This document shows positions 45,579-53,557 of a stretch of 64,000 nucleotides of DNA, piece after piece. Source of the stretch: Nocardioides sp. Kera G14 (lineage in GTDB: Bacteria > Actinomycetota > Actinomycetes > Propionibacteriales > Nocardioidaceae); NCBI RefSeq assembly GCF_020715565.1, contig NZ_CP085839.1, positions 1,736,001 to 1,800,000 on the forward strand. The letters are read 5' to 3'. Numbering within the stretch: the stretch's first letter is position 1; every line of letters begins with the position of its first letter. A program made the translations under genes and the position numbers. The notes beneath the pieces are model-generated. The model searched no databases, was not told the origin of the DNA, and worked only from the letters and a program-made list of their open reading frames with translations.

Positions 45579-46343
45579 TCACTCGAGCTCTTCGAGCACC
45601 TCCGCCGGGATGTCGGCGTTGGAGAAGACGTTCTGCACGTCGTCCAGGTCGTCGATGACGTCGACGAGACGAATCACCTTGGCGGCAGTCTCGGCGTCGG
45701 CGACGGGGATGTCCATCGAGGCGACGAACTCGACGTCGGCCGACTCGTAGTCGAGGCCCGCCTCCTGGATCGCCGTGCGGACCGCGACGACATCGCTCGG
45801 GTCGGAGATCACCTGCCACTGCTCGTCGAGGTCGTTGACCTCCTCGGCACCAGCATCGAGGGTCGCCTCGAGCACGGTGTCCTCGTCGACCTCTCGGCCC
45901 TCCTGGTCCTTCGCGAGGACGACGATGCCCTTGCGACCGAAGAGGCGCGAGACCGAGCCCGGGTCGGCCATGGTGCCACCGTTGCGGGTGACCGCGGTGC
46001 GGACCTCCATCGCGGCGCGGTTCTTGTTGTCGGTCAGACACTCGACCAGCAGCGCGACGCCGGCGGGGCCGTAGACCTCGTACATGATCGTCGTGTAGTC
46101 GACGGCGTCACCGGAGAGGCCACCACCGCGCTTGACCGCGCGGTCGATGTTGTCGTTGGGGACGGACTGCTTCTTCGCCTTCTGGATGGCGTCGAAGAGG
46201 GCCGGGTTGCCGGACGGGTCAGGGCCACCCTGCTTCGCCGCGATCTCGATGACCTTGATCAGCTTCGCGAAGAGCTTGCCGCGCTTGGCGTCGATCGCGG
46301 CCTTCTTGTGCTTCGTGGTTGCCCACTTGGAGTGACCTGACAT
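45579..46343 (-). CDS. YebC/PmpR family translational or transcriptional regulator
   Basis: 254-residue protein of the TACO1/YebC family, which binds DNA as a regulator in some bacteria and helps ribosomes through polyproline in others. Start [18 protein letters not shown] is diagnostic, as are [11 protein letters not shown] and [19 protein letters not shown] 46343 is preferred over GTG 46349, since TAGACT lies eight bases before the ATG. Sits between pdxT and ruvC as in other actinobacteria. Confidence 0.93.
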   Translation of the reverse strand: MSGHSKWATTKHKKAAIDAKRGKLFAKLIKVIEIAAKQGGPDPSGNPALFDAIQKAKKQSVPNDNIDRAVKRGGGLSGDAVDYTTIMYEVYGPAGVALLVECLTDNKNRAAMEVRTAVTRNGGTMADPGSVSRLFGRKGIVVLAKDQEGREVDEDTVLEATLDAGAEEVNDLDEQWQVISDPSDVVAVRTAIQEAGLDYESADVEFVASMDIPVADAETAAKVIRLVDVIDDLDDVQNVFSNADIPAEVLEELE

Positions 46344-46351
46344 GAGCACGA

Positions 46352-46357
46352 AGTCTA
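46352..46357 (-). promoter_or_regulatory. Predicted -10 box of yebC
   Basis: TAGACT on the minus strand, eight bases before the ATG at 46343, predicting a leaderless or almost leaderless mRNA. Confidence 0.45.
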
Positions 46358-46381
46358 GTGAGTGACGCTCGTGTTACTGAA

Positions 46382-46975
46382 TCAGGTCGGGATCATCTGC
46401 AGGAAGAGCCGGTGCAGCCGCCCCTGTCCGGCCTCGGGTCCGACCTCGGGGTGGAACGACGTCGCCATCAGGTGCCCCTGCCGTACGGCGACGGGGTGCT
46501 CGCCCGCACGGGCGAGGACCTCCACGCCCTCCCCCACCTCCTCCACCCAGGGAGCTCGGATGAAGACCGCGTGCACGGGGGTGTCGATTCCGGTGACGTC
46601 GAGGTCCTCCTCGAAGGAGTCGACCTGCCGCCCGAAGGCGTTCCGCCGGACGGTGAGGTCGAGGCCGCCGATCGTCTCCTGATCGGCGGTGCCGTCGAGG
46701 ATGCGGTCGGCGAGGAGGATCATCCCCGCGCAGGTCCCGAAGGCCGGCAGGCCGTCCCTGATCCGCTCGCGGAGCGGGTCGAGGAGCTCGAACGTCCTTG
46801 CCAGCTTGGAGATCGTCGTCGACTCACCGCCCGGCAGCACGATTCCGTCGAGCTGCGCCAGCTCGCTCGGCCGGCGTACCGCGACGGTGTCGACGCCGAG
46901 GGAGTCGAGGGTCGCGAGGTGCTCCCGCACGTCTCCCTGCAGGGCCAGCACGCCGACGGTGGGACGGTGCGTCAC
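46382..46975 (-). CDS. pdxT: Pyridoxal 5'-phosphate synthase glutaminase subunit
   Basis: Releases ammonia from glutamine for PdxS. 197 residues; [22 protein letters not shown], nucleophile Cys in [12 protein letters not shown], and the triad His/Glu in SFHPEVG. GTG start overlaps the pdxS stop (GTGA), so the two subunits are translationally coupled. Confidence 0.96.
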   Translation of the reverse strand: MTHRPTVGVLALQGDVREHLATLDSLGVDTVAVRRPSELAQLDGIVLPGGESTTISKLARTFELLDPLRERIRDGLPAFGTCAGMILLADRILDGTADQETIGGLDLTVRRNAFGRQVDSFEEDLDVTGIDTPVHAVFIRAPWVEEVGEGVEVLARAGEHPVAVRQGHLMATSFHPEVGPEAGQGRLHRLFLQMIPT

Positions 46976-47874
46976 CAGCCGCGTTCGGCGAACTGGATGG
47001 AGCGAGCGGGCTCGTCGACGTTGATGCCGACCATGGCCTCACCCAGGCCGCGGGAGACCTTGGCGACCACGTCGGGGTCGTCGTAGAAGGTCGTCGCCTT
47101 CACGATCGCCTCGGCACGCTCGGCGGGATTGCCGGACTTGAAGATGCCGGAGCCGACGAAGACGCCCTCGGCGCCGAGCTGCATCATCATCGCGGCGTCG
47201 GCAGGCGTGGCGATGCCACCGGCGGTGAAGAGGACCACCGGCAGCTTGCCGGCCCGGGCGACCTCGGTGACGAGCTCGTAGGGAGCCTGGAGCTCCTTGG
47301 CGGCGACGTACAGCTCGTCCTCGCTCAGCGCGGCGAGGTGACGGATCTGCTTGCGGATGGTGCGCATGTGGGTGACGGCGTTGGAGACGTCGCCCGTGCC
47401 GGCCTCGCCCTTGGAGCGGATCATCGCAGCACCCTCGGTGATACGGCGCAGGGCCTCACCGAGGTTGGTGGCACCGCAGACGAAGGGGGCCGTGAAGGTC
47501 CACTTGTCGATGTGGTTCTCATAGTCGGCCGGGGTCAGGACCTCGGACTCGTCGATGTAGTCGACGCCGAGCGACTGCAGCACCTGGGCCTCGGCGAAGT
47601 GGCCGATGCGGGCCTTGGCCATCACGGGGATCGAGACGGCCTCGATGATGCCGTCGATCATGTCAGGGTCGGACATGCGCGAGACGCCGCCCTGGGCACG
47701 GATGTCGGCCGGAACGCGCTCGAGCGCCATCACGGCGACCGCGCCGGCGTCCTCGGCGATCTTCGCCTGCTCCGGGGTGACGACGTCCATGATGACGCCT
47801 CCCTTGAGCATCTCCGCCATGCCGCGCTTGACGCGGGAGGTGCCGACAACGGTGTCCGTGGTGCTTTCAGCCAT
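46972..47874 (-). CDS. pdxS: Pyridoxal 5'-phosphate synthase lyase subunit
   Basis: Condenses ribose 5-phosphate, glyceraldehyde 3-phosphate and ammonia into PLP. 300 residues, beta/alpha barrel: [20 protein letters not shown] with the first active-site Asp, [12 protein letters not shown], the lysine-bearing [12 protein letters not shown], and [23 protein letters not shown] at 47874, seven bases after TAGACT. Confidence 0.97.
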   Translation of the reverse strand: MAESTTDTVVGTSRVKRGMAEMLKGGVIMDVVTPEQAKIAEDAGAVAVMALERVPADIRAQGGVSRMSDPDMIDGIIEAVSIPVMAKARIGHFAEAQVLQSLGVDYIDESEVLTPADYENHIDKWTFTAPFVCGATNLGEALRRITEGAAMIRSKGEAGTGDVSNAVTHMRTIRKQIRHLAALSEDELYVAAKELQAPYELVTEVARAGKLPVVLFTAGGIATPADAAMMMQLGAEGVFVGSGIFKSGNPAERAEAIVKATTFYDDPDVVAKVSRGLGEAMVGINVDEPARSIQFAERGW

Positions 47875-47881
47875 AGGGCGA

Positions 47882-47901
47882 AGTCTAGGTCCGTAGGGAC
47901 C
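47882..47901 (-). promoter_or_regulatory. pdxST -10 box abutting a small hairpin
   Basis: TAGACT (47887-47882 on the minus strand) lies seven bases before the pdxS ATG. Directly upstream, GGTCC-GTAG-GGACC (47888-47901) forms a 5-bp stem that may mark the end of the pgsA transcript. The hairpin ends where the -10 begins. Confidence 0.5.
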
Positions 47902-47928
47902 CTTTACTTCCCTCGGGTCCGCGCGGCC

Positions 47929-48570
47929 TCACGCGTCGAGGGCGAGGGCCTGCCGGCGCACGACCCAGACCCGCTGGACGACCGTGATCGTGCTGGCGAT
48001 CGCGAGCGCCCAGAGCGTGATCTCCATGAGCCAGTGGCCCCACGACCAGCCCCAGTCGGTGAAGAGGCCGCTGAGGCCGGTCATCACGAGGATCGCGACC
48101 AGGCGGTCGGCCCGCTCGGCGATGCCGACGTGCGCGTCGAGGCCGATGCTCTCGGCCTTGGCGCGGGCGTACGACGTCACCGAGCCCATCACGACGCACC
48201 ACAGCGACAGGCCCAGGTAGAGGCCGTCGTCACCGGGGCCGGCGTAGTAGAGGACGAGAGCACCGAAGATCGCGCCGTCACCGATCCGGTCCAGGGTGGA
48301 GTCCCAGAAGGAGCCGAAGGTCGACGCGCCCGGCGTACGGCCGACCTTGCGGGCCATCGCGCCGTCGACGAGGTCACTGAAGACGAAGCAGGTGATGACG
48401 ACCGTGCCCCAGAAGAGCTCGCCGCGCGGATAGAACCCGAGCGCACCACCGGCGACACCGAGGGTGCCGACGAGTGTCACCGTGTCCGGGCTGACCTTGA
48501 GCGCGATGAGGAGGTTGATGATCGGGGCGAGGACGACGCCCTGCCAGAACGCCTTGAACCTGTCCAACAT
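47929..48570 (-). CDS. CDP-alcohol phosphatidyltransferase (PIP synthase type)
   Basis: 213-residue membrane enzyme with the family motif DLVDGAMARKVGRTPGAS continuing to G-x3-D-x3-D (GSFWDSTLDR). By position beside HIT and pdxS it corresponds to PgsA1 of Mycobacterium tuberculosis, which makes phosphatidylinositol phosphate from CDP-diacylglycerol and inositol phosphate. Five to six helices. The exact headgroup cannot be proved from sequence. ATG at 48570, 12 bases after the phosphatase stop. Confidence 0.88.
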   Translation of the reverse strand: MLDRFKAFWQGVVLAPIINLLIALKVSPDTVTLVGTLGVAGGALGFYPRGELFWGTVVITCFVFSDLVDGAMARKVGRTPGASTFGSFWDSTLDRIGDGAIFGALVLYYAGPGDDGLYLGLSLWCVVMGSVTSYARAKAESIGLDAHVGIAERADRLVAILVMTGLSGLFTDWGWSWGHWLMEITLWALAIASTITVVQRVWVVRRQALALDA

Positions 48571-48582
48571 GGTGCGCTCAGG

Positions 48583-49347
48583 CTAACGGTCTTCGAGGGC
48601 CGCGAGCGCTTCGGCGACAGCCGTCGGCGCGCCGATCACGGACCAGAGCTTCCCGGCCGCCTCGACCTGTCGCGCCACTCCCCCGGCGCCGAGGATCAGA
48701 GCCTCGCCCGGGAGCCGGTCCCACAGCGGCACGGTGTGCTGGCAGAAGAGGTGCAGCTGCCCTTGGGCGACCGCGGCCATGTCCATCGAGCCACTGCCGA
48801 GCATCCGCTGGGTCGCGGCGCGGGTGACCACCCGCTGGTGGGCGACACCGACCTCGCCGCCGTACCAGGGCGGGTGGAGGTAGGTGGTGACACAGGACGT
48901 GGAGAGCGGGCGGTCCGCGATCGGCGGGATCGGCTCGCCGTTGCGCGTCGACGGGAGGTCGGGACCGCCGAGGTAGAGCACGTCCTCGTAGGGGTGGTAG
49001 ATCGCGCCGAGCACGAGCTCGTCACCGTCCACGAGGGCGAGGGCCGAGCACCACCAGGTCAGCCCGCTGACGAAGTTGTAGGTGCCGTCGACAGGGTCGA
49101 TGATCCAGCGGCGGCCGCTGGTGCCCTCGCTCGCGGCACCCTCCTCACCGAGTACGCCGTCGTCCGGGCGCTCGGTGGCGAGGCGATCGACGATCAGGGC
49201 CTCGGCGGCGTGGTCGGCCTCGGTGACGACGTCCGAGATCGACGTCTTGGAGCTCACCGCGACGCCCTTCGCGCGCATGGAGGCGGCGAGGCGACCGGCC
49301 TCCCTGACGAGCTCTCCCGCCAGGGCGACGTCGCTCCGATCAGGCAC
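48583..49347 (-). CDS. Inositol monophosphatase family phosphatase
   Basis: 254 residues with the lithium-sensitive Mg-phosphatase motifs: GEEG (metal ligand), WIIDPVDGTYNFVSG, and LWDRLPGEALILGAGG in place of the usual WDxAAG. It could dephosphorylate inositol phosphate, the precursor or product around the neighbouring PIP synthase, but HisN-type histidinol phosphatases share these motifs. GTG start overlaps the HIT gene by eight bases. Confidence 0.85.
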   Translation of the reverse strand: MPDRSDVALAGELVREAGRLAASMRAKGVAVSSKTSISDVVTEADHAAEALIVDRLATERPDDGVLGEEGAASEGTSGRRWIIDPVDGTYNFVSGLTWWCSALALVDGDELVLGAIYHPYEDVLYLGGPDLPSTRNGEPIPPIADRPLSTSCVTTYLHPPWYGGEVGVAHQRVVTRAATQRMLGSGSMDMAAVAQGQLHLFCQHTVPLWDRLPGEALILGAGGVARQVEAAGKLWSVIGAPTAVAEALAALEDR

Positions 49348-49894
49348 GCCAGGCCTCGCCGAGGAGGTTGCGGGTGTCTCCGAGCAGCTCGGGCAGCGTC
49401 TTGGTGCGGCCGATGATCGGCATGAAGTTCTGGTCGCCGACCCACCGCGGGACGACGTGCTGGTGCAGGTGGGCCGCGATGCCGGCGCCGCCGGCGGCGC
49501 CCTGGTTCATGCCGATGTTGAATCCGGGCGCCTTCGACACCTCGGAGATGACGCGCACGGCCTGCTTGGTCAGCGCGGCGATCTCGGTCGACTCCTCCTC
49601 CGTGGTGTCGACGTACCCCGGGATGTGGCGGTAGGGGCAGACCATGAGGTGGCCGGGCGAGTACGGGTAGAGGTTGAGGACGACGTACGCCGTCGTGCCG
49701 CGGTGGACGATCAGGCCGTCCTCGTCCGGGAGTGCCGGGATCCGGCAGAAGGGGCACTCCTCCTCGCCGTGGTGGTCGGGCCGGTTCTCGCCGCGGATAT
49801 AGGCCATCCGGTACGGCGTCCACAGCCGCTCGAGCTGGTCGGGCTCCCCGATGCCGTCCTGTCGCAGCGGCGACTCGTCGCTGTGCTCACTCAC
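49340..49894 (-). CDS. HIT domain protein (Ap4A phosphorylase-like)
   Basis: 184 residues. Zinc-type CPFC at 47-50 and the histidine triad HLHQHVVPRW at 142-151. It corresponds by position to Rv2613c of M. tuberculosis, reported as an Ap4A phosphorylase. Nucleotide-binding cytoplasmic enzyme. GTG start overlapping the TetR stop by four bases (GTGA), a link that couples this core gene to the accessory cassette upstream. Confidence 0.88.
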   Translation of the reverse strand: MSEHSDESPLRQDGIGEPDQLERLWTPYRMAYIRGENRPDHHGEEECPFCRIPALPDEDGLIVHRGTTAYVVLNLYPYSPGHLMVCPYRHIPGYVDTTEEESTEIAALTKQAVRVISEVSKAPGFNIGMNQGAAGGAGIAAHLHQHVVPRWVGDQNFMPIIGRTKTLPELLGDTRNLLGEAWRA

Positions 49895-50616
49895 GTGGGA
49901 AGGCTATCGGTCGCCAGCGCCGAGGCGAGCAGGTCCTCCATCCGAAGGTCGCGGGTGAGCTCGACGCCGAAGTTCGCCGCGTGGCCCTGGATCACGAACC
50001 AGATCGACTCGGTCACCAGGTGCGCGACGCCCTCGGCGGGTAGCACCTGCTCGGGGCGCGAGATCCATCGGCGCACCGCGGAGAACGCGGCTCCGACGAT
50101 CCCGTAGACCATGGGATCGACCAGGGCGATGAACTCGTCGGGGTTCTCGAGCTTGGTCACGGGCAGTGCGACGAGGACCAGTTCGGTGATCTGCTCGGCG
50201 AGCCGATCCAAGCCCTCCTCGAGCGGACCGTGGTCGTGTGACGTGTCGTGGTCGGCGAGCCGGTGCAGCGCCGGGTGGTCGACGGCCCAGGTGACATAGG
50301 CGCTGATGATCCGGCCGATGATCTCCGGGACGGTGCCCTCGACCCGCACCTCGGGGAGCAGGAGCGCCCAGACCCCCTCGAGGATCGTGGCCTGGACGGC
50401 ACGGTCGAGGTCGGCACGGTCGGCGAAGTGGCGGTAGACCACCGTGCGCGACAGGCCCGCGTGCTCGGCGATCTCCTGGATGTGGATCTCGGTGCCCGGC
50501 TCGCTTCGCTGGGCGATGTCGATCGCCGCCGCGATGATGTGGCGCCGGCGCTCCTCCTTGTGACCGTCCCAGCGGGTCTGACGACCGTCGCGCGGGCTGT
50601 CGGCGGAGGGGGGCAT
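49891..50616 (-). CDS. TetR family transcriptional regulator
   Basis: 241 residues. The N-terminal helix-turn-helix EIAEHAGLSRTVVYRHFADR is near residues 48-67, with the usual preceding helix RRHIIAAAIDIA. The ligand-binding C-terminal region is not assignable. Last gene of the oxygenase-fprB-tetR set, so probably a local repressor acting at the palindrome 53495-53504. Confidence 0.88.
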   Translation of the reverse strand: MPPSADSPRDGRQTRWDGHKEERRRHIIAAAIDIAQRSEPGTEIHIQEIAEHAGLSRTVVYRHFADRADLDRAVQATILEGVWALLLPEVRVEGTVPEIIGRIISAYVTWAVDHPALHRLADHDTSHDHGPLEEGLDRLAEQITELVLVALPVTKLENPDEFIALVDPMVYGIVGAAFSAVRRWISRPEQVLPAEGVAHLVTESIWFVIQGHAANFGVELTRDLRMEDLLASALATDSLPT

Positions 50617-50631
50617 GGTCAGTCCTGTCAG

Positions 50632-52395
50632 TCAGTCCCGGGTCGGTGCGACCGCGCTGCCGACGGTGGTGACGGCATCACGGGCGATCGTAGCGACCCC
50701 GACTCCTCCGGCCATCGCCCCCCGGACGAATTTCCTCGGATTCCGTACCAGTCGGGTGGCGGCGACGATCGGCGCACGCTTGTCGTCGCGGACGATCCGG
50801 AGTGCCTCGTCGACGTCGACGATCTTCACGCGGACACGGCCCTCGGCGGCGCCGCGACGGCGCTCCTCACGCTCGATCGCCTGCCAGCCGGCCAGGTCGA
50901 CGTAGTCGGGCTGGTGTCGGCGTACGCTCGCGGCGACGGTGGCGGCATTGCCGGCCGGCTGCGGGACCAGGCCCGCGTCGAGGTCGTCGAGGATCGTGTC
51001 GACGGTCTCCTCGGAGTCGGTCTTGTTGGTCCCGATGAAGCCGTTCGGGCCGCGCTTCACCCAGCCGGAGACGTAGACGCCGGGCGTCACACGCCCCTTC
51101 TCGTTCGGGACGGTGCCGGTGCGCTCCTCGTAGGGCAGGCCGGCGACGGGAAGGCCCTTGTAGCCGACGGCGCGGAGCAGCAGGCCCGCCTCGATCGTCT
51201 CCGTCTCCCCCGTCGGCACCGCGACGATGTTGCCGTTCGCGTCGAGGTCGAGACGGTTGCGGCCCACGACGACGCCCGTGACACGGTCGGTCCCGGTCAC
51301 CTCGACGGGCGAACTGAGGAACTTGAGCACGATCGTGCGCTTGGCCGGGTCGAACGGACGGTCCAGGAAATCGCGGAGCAGCGTCGACTTCGTGTCGGTG
51401 CCCAGGATCTCGATGCCGCCGGCGTCGACGACGACGTTGAGCGACTCCAACCCGTGCAGGCCGACGAGCTCGGGGACCGTGAAGGCAGCCTCGGCCGGGC
51501 CGCGACGGCCGAGGACGACGACCTCACGCACCGTGCTGCGACGCAGCTGGTCGAGCGGCAGGGCGGCGATGTCGGTGGTCTCGAGCACCTCGACGTCCTC
51601 GGTCAGCACGCGGGCGACATCGAGGGCGACGTTGCCGTTGCCGACGACCACGACCCGCTCGCAGGAGAGGTCGACAGCAAGGTCCTGCTTGTCGGGGTGG
51701 CCGTTGTACCAGGCGACGAAGTCGGTGGCCGAGAGCGAGCCGCGCAGGTCGTCCCCCGGTACGCCGAGCGGCCGGTCAGCCGCGGCGCCGACCGTGTAGA
51801 GGACGGCGTGGTAGTGGCTCGCGAGCTCCTCGTGACTGACGGCGGAGCCGACCTCGACGTTGAGGAAGTACCGGAAGCCGGGCTGGCGCTCGATCTTCTT
51901 GAAGAGCTTCTGCACCTGCTTCGTGTGCTGGTGGTCAGGGGCGACGCCGAAGCGGACCAGGCCGTAGGGCGTGGGCAGCCGGTCGTAGACGTCGACCGTG
52001 ATCTCGGGGTGCTTGAGCAGCTCGTCGGCGGCGTAGAGACCGGCCGGGCCGGCGCCGACGATCGCCACCCGGAACGGGCCGTCGGCCTCGAGGCGACGCT
52101 GCGGCGGAACGAGCGCGAGCGGGGTGCGGTCGGCGTGCGGGAAGACGTCGAAGTACTCGGCGTTGAGCGACAGGAAGGGCTGCTGCTCCACGGTCAGCGT
52201 GGTGTGCGGCACGATCGCATCGGCGGGGCATGCGGTCGTGCAGGCACCGCAGTCGACGCAGGTGGCGGCGTCGACGTACAGCATCTCGGCCTCGGCGAAG
52301 CCGGGCTCACCGGGGGCCGGGTGGATGCAGTTGACGGGACAGGCGAGGGTGCAGGAACCGTCCGAACAGCAGGACTGGATGACGACGTGCGGCAC
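50632..52395 (-). CDS. fprB: Ferredoxin-ferredoxin/NADP reductase fusion (FprB type)
   Basis: 587 residues. The N-terminal ferredoxin (1-75) has cysteines in SCCSDGSCTLACP and CVDCGACTTACP. The adrenodoxin-reductase-like FAD/NADP part has [47 protein letters not shown] and GWVKRGPNGFIGTNK. The domain order equals FprB (Rv0886) of M. tuberculosis. It feeds electrons from NAD(P)H to an oxygenase, here probably the adjacent diiron protein. The tail beyond residue 560 is an Ala/Val-rich extension. GTG start with TAGATT eight bases upstream. Confidence 0.92.
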   Translation of the reverse strand: MPHVVIQSCCSDGSCTLACPVNCIHPAPGEPGFAEAEMLYVDAATCVDCGACTTACPADAIVPHTTLTVEQQPFLSLNAEYFDVFPHADRTPLALVPPQRRLEADGPFRVAIVGAGPAGLYAADELLKHPEITVDVYDRLPTPYGLVRFGVAPDHQHTKQVQKLFKKIERQPGFRYFLNVEVGSAVSHEELASHYHAVLYTVGAAADRPLGVPGDDLRGSLSATDFVAWYNGHPDKQDLAVDLSCERVVVVGNGNVALDVARVLTEDVEVLETTDIAALPLDQLRRSTVREVVVLGRRGPAEAAFTVPELVGLHGLESLNVVVDAGGIEILGTDTKSTLLRDFLDRPFDPAKRTIVLKFLSSPVEVTGTDRVTGVVVGRNRLDLDANGNIVAVPTGETETIEAGLLLRAVGYKGLPVAGLPYEERTGTVPNEKGRVTPGVYVSGWVKRGPNGFIGTNKTDSEETVDTILDDLDAGLVPQPAGNAATVAASVRRHQPDYVDLAGWQAIEREERRRGAAEGRVRVKIVDVDEALRIVRDDKRAPIVAATRLVRNPRKFVRGAMAGGVGVATIARDAVTTVGSAVAPTRD

Positions 52396-52403
52396 GGAGA
52401 CTC

Positions 52404-52409
52404 AATCTA
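52404..52409 (-). promoter_or_regulatory. Possible internal -10 box before fprB
   Basis: TAGATT on the minus strand, eight bases before the fprB GTG, in the 57-base gap after the diiron oxygenase gene. It may give extra fprB-tetR-HIT transcription. Confidence 0.3.
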
Positions 52410-52452
52410 GTGAAGGCCGGCGGTCGCCGGGGCGGAACGGGACGGCGAGCGG

Positions 52453-53442
52453 TCAGTGCGTCGCGGACGCGGGCTCCCCACGGAAGCGGGCCGGCTTGCC
52501 GTCGATGCCCATGAGGCGCCACAGCGGCTTGGTGACGGCGTGACGCAGGCCGAGCTCGTCGGCAAGCATGCGCACGTCGCTGAACATGTCACGGCGGAGC
52601 TTGCTGGACTCGGCGGAGTCCCACCAGATCTCCTTGGCGACCTCGTCGGGGATGCCCATGTCGTGGCGCGCACGCCTGCTCGGCACCATGATGACGTCGC
52701 AGAGCAGGCCCATGATGATCGGGAACAGCGCCGCGAGGACCTGCTTGCGGACCGGGTCGAGCTCGGGGATGTGCTGCTCGAGGTACTGGTGGGCGAAGCC
52801 GATGTGGCGCGCCTCCTCGGCGATGTGGATCTGCATGATCCGGTTCGCCATCGGGTGGCTGCCGCCGGCGCGCATCGCGCCCTTCTGCAGGTGGTCGATC
52901 GGCTCCTCGCCGGCGAGGATGCCGACGAAGAAGGCCTCGGGGAACCATGCGCCGGCCGAGGCCAACAGCGGGACGAGCATCTTGAACAGCGTCGGGGCAC
53001 CGGAGACGTCCGGGTTCACCCGGTTGACGAACTCCTGGAACATCTGGGTGTGGTGACACTCCTCGGTGATCTCGTGGGTGGCGTAGCGGAACTCAGGGTT
53101 GCCGTTCTTCGCCCACATCAGATGGTTGACCACGCCACCGATGAGCAGCTGCTCGAACTGCAGGCCGACCTTGGCGACCTGCGCCCAGCGGTACATCCCG
53201 ATCTCGATCTGGCGCTGCTTGGGCAGCGTCTTGTACCAGGGGTGATGACCGATCTCGTCGGCGTCGGTGAGGATCCAGCGCTCGTCGTGCGGCTCGAGGG
53301 AGAGAGCCTCCCAGTCGATGTCCTTGAACGCGTCGAAGTGCTGGTCGACGGACGCCTGGGAGAGGGTCCGCAGGGTCTCGAGGTACTCCTGCCGGCCTTG
53401 GATCTTGTGTCCGGTCTTCTTCTCCGACTGCACTGCGGTCAT
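52453..53442 (-). CDS. AurF-like non-heme diiron oxygenase
   Basis: 329 residues, helical. Two ferritin-like metal motifs are visible: TEECHHTQMF and HIAEEARHIGFAHQ, giving an EExHH / EExRH pair as in AurF-type N-oxygenases and related diiron proteins. Substrate unknown. A homologue (Rv0885) sits beside fprB in M. tuberculosis, so the pairing with a dedicated reductase is conserved. The frame could start at GTG 53451, but ATG 53442 is eight bases after GAGAGG and is preferred. Confidence 0.85.
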   Translation of the reverse strand: MTAVQSEKKTGHKIQGRQEYLETLRTLSQASVDQHFDAFKDIDWEALSLEPHDERWILTDADEIGHHPWYKTLPKQRQIEIGMYRWAQVAKVGLQFEQLLIGGVVNHLMWAKNGNPEFRYATHEITEECHHTQMFQEFVNRVNPDVSGAPTLFKMLVPLLASAGAWFPEAFFVGILAGEEPIDHLQKGAMRAGGSHPMANRIMQIHIAEEARHIGFAHQYLEQHIPELDPVRKQVLAALFPIIMGLLCDVIMVPSRRARHDMGIPDEVAKEIWWDSAESSKLRRDMFSDVRMLADELGLRHAVTKPLWRLMGIDGKPARFRGEPASATH

Positions 53443-53484
53443 GTCGCTCACCTCTCGACGTTGATCAGTTACGAGGACGTCTCC

Positions 53485-53514
53485 ACTTTAGTGCGACGTA
53501 CGTCACCGAAACAA
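53485..53514 (-). promoter_or_regulatory. Promoter of the diiron oxygenase operon with central palindrome
   Basis: On the minus strand, TTGTTT (-35, 53514-53509) and TAAAGT (-10, 53490-53485) are separated by 18 bases. Inside the spacer lies the perfect palindrome GACGTACGTC (53495-53504). A second short palindrome AACACTTGTT overlaps the -35. This is the expected place for the TetR operator. The predicted leader is about 37 bases with GAGAGG as ribosome site. Confidence 0.5.
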
Positions 53515-53529
53515 GTGTTAGCGCGACAT

Positions 53530-53553
53530 GGCGTCACATCAATTGGTGACGCC
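53530..53553. terminator. Hairpin immediately after thrS
   Basis: GGCGTCAC (53530-53537) pairs perfectly with GTGACGCC (53546-53553), eight-base loop, four bases after the thrS stop. A terminator role fits the position, although no T-tract follows. It could also be an upstream operator for the oxygenase operon. Confidence 0.5.
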
Positions 53554-53557
53554 TCGC

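Noticed and set aside
49082..50107. 341-residue plus-strand frame across the phosphatase and HIT genes
   Set aside because: Antisense to two motif-complete genes; the translation has no coherent domain.
53530..53553. TetR operator at the hairpin next to thrS
   Set aside because: It starts four bases after the thrS stop and lies upstream of the predicted -35, so a transcript-end role is more economical; kept as an alternative only.
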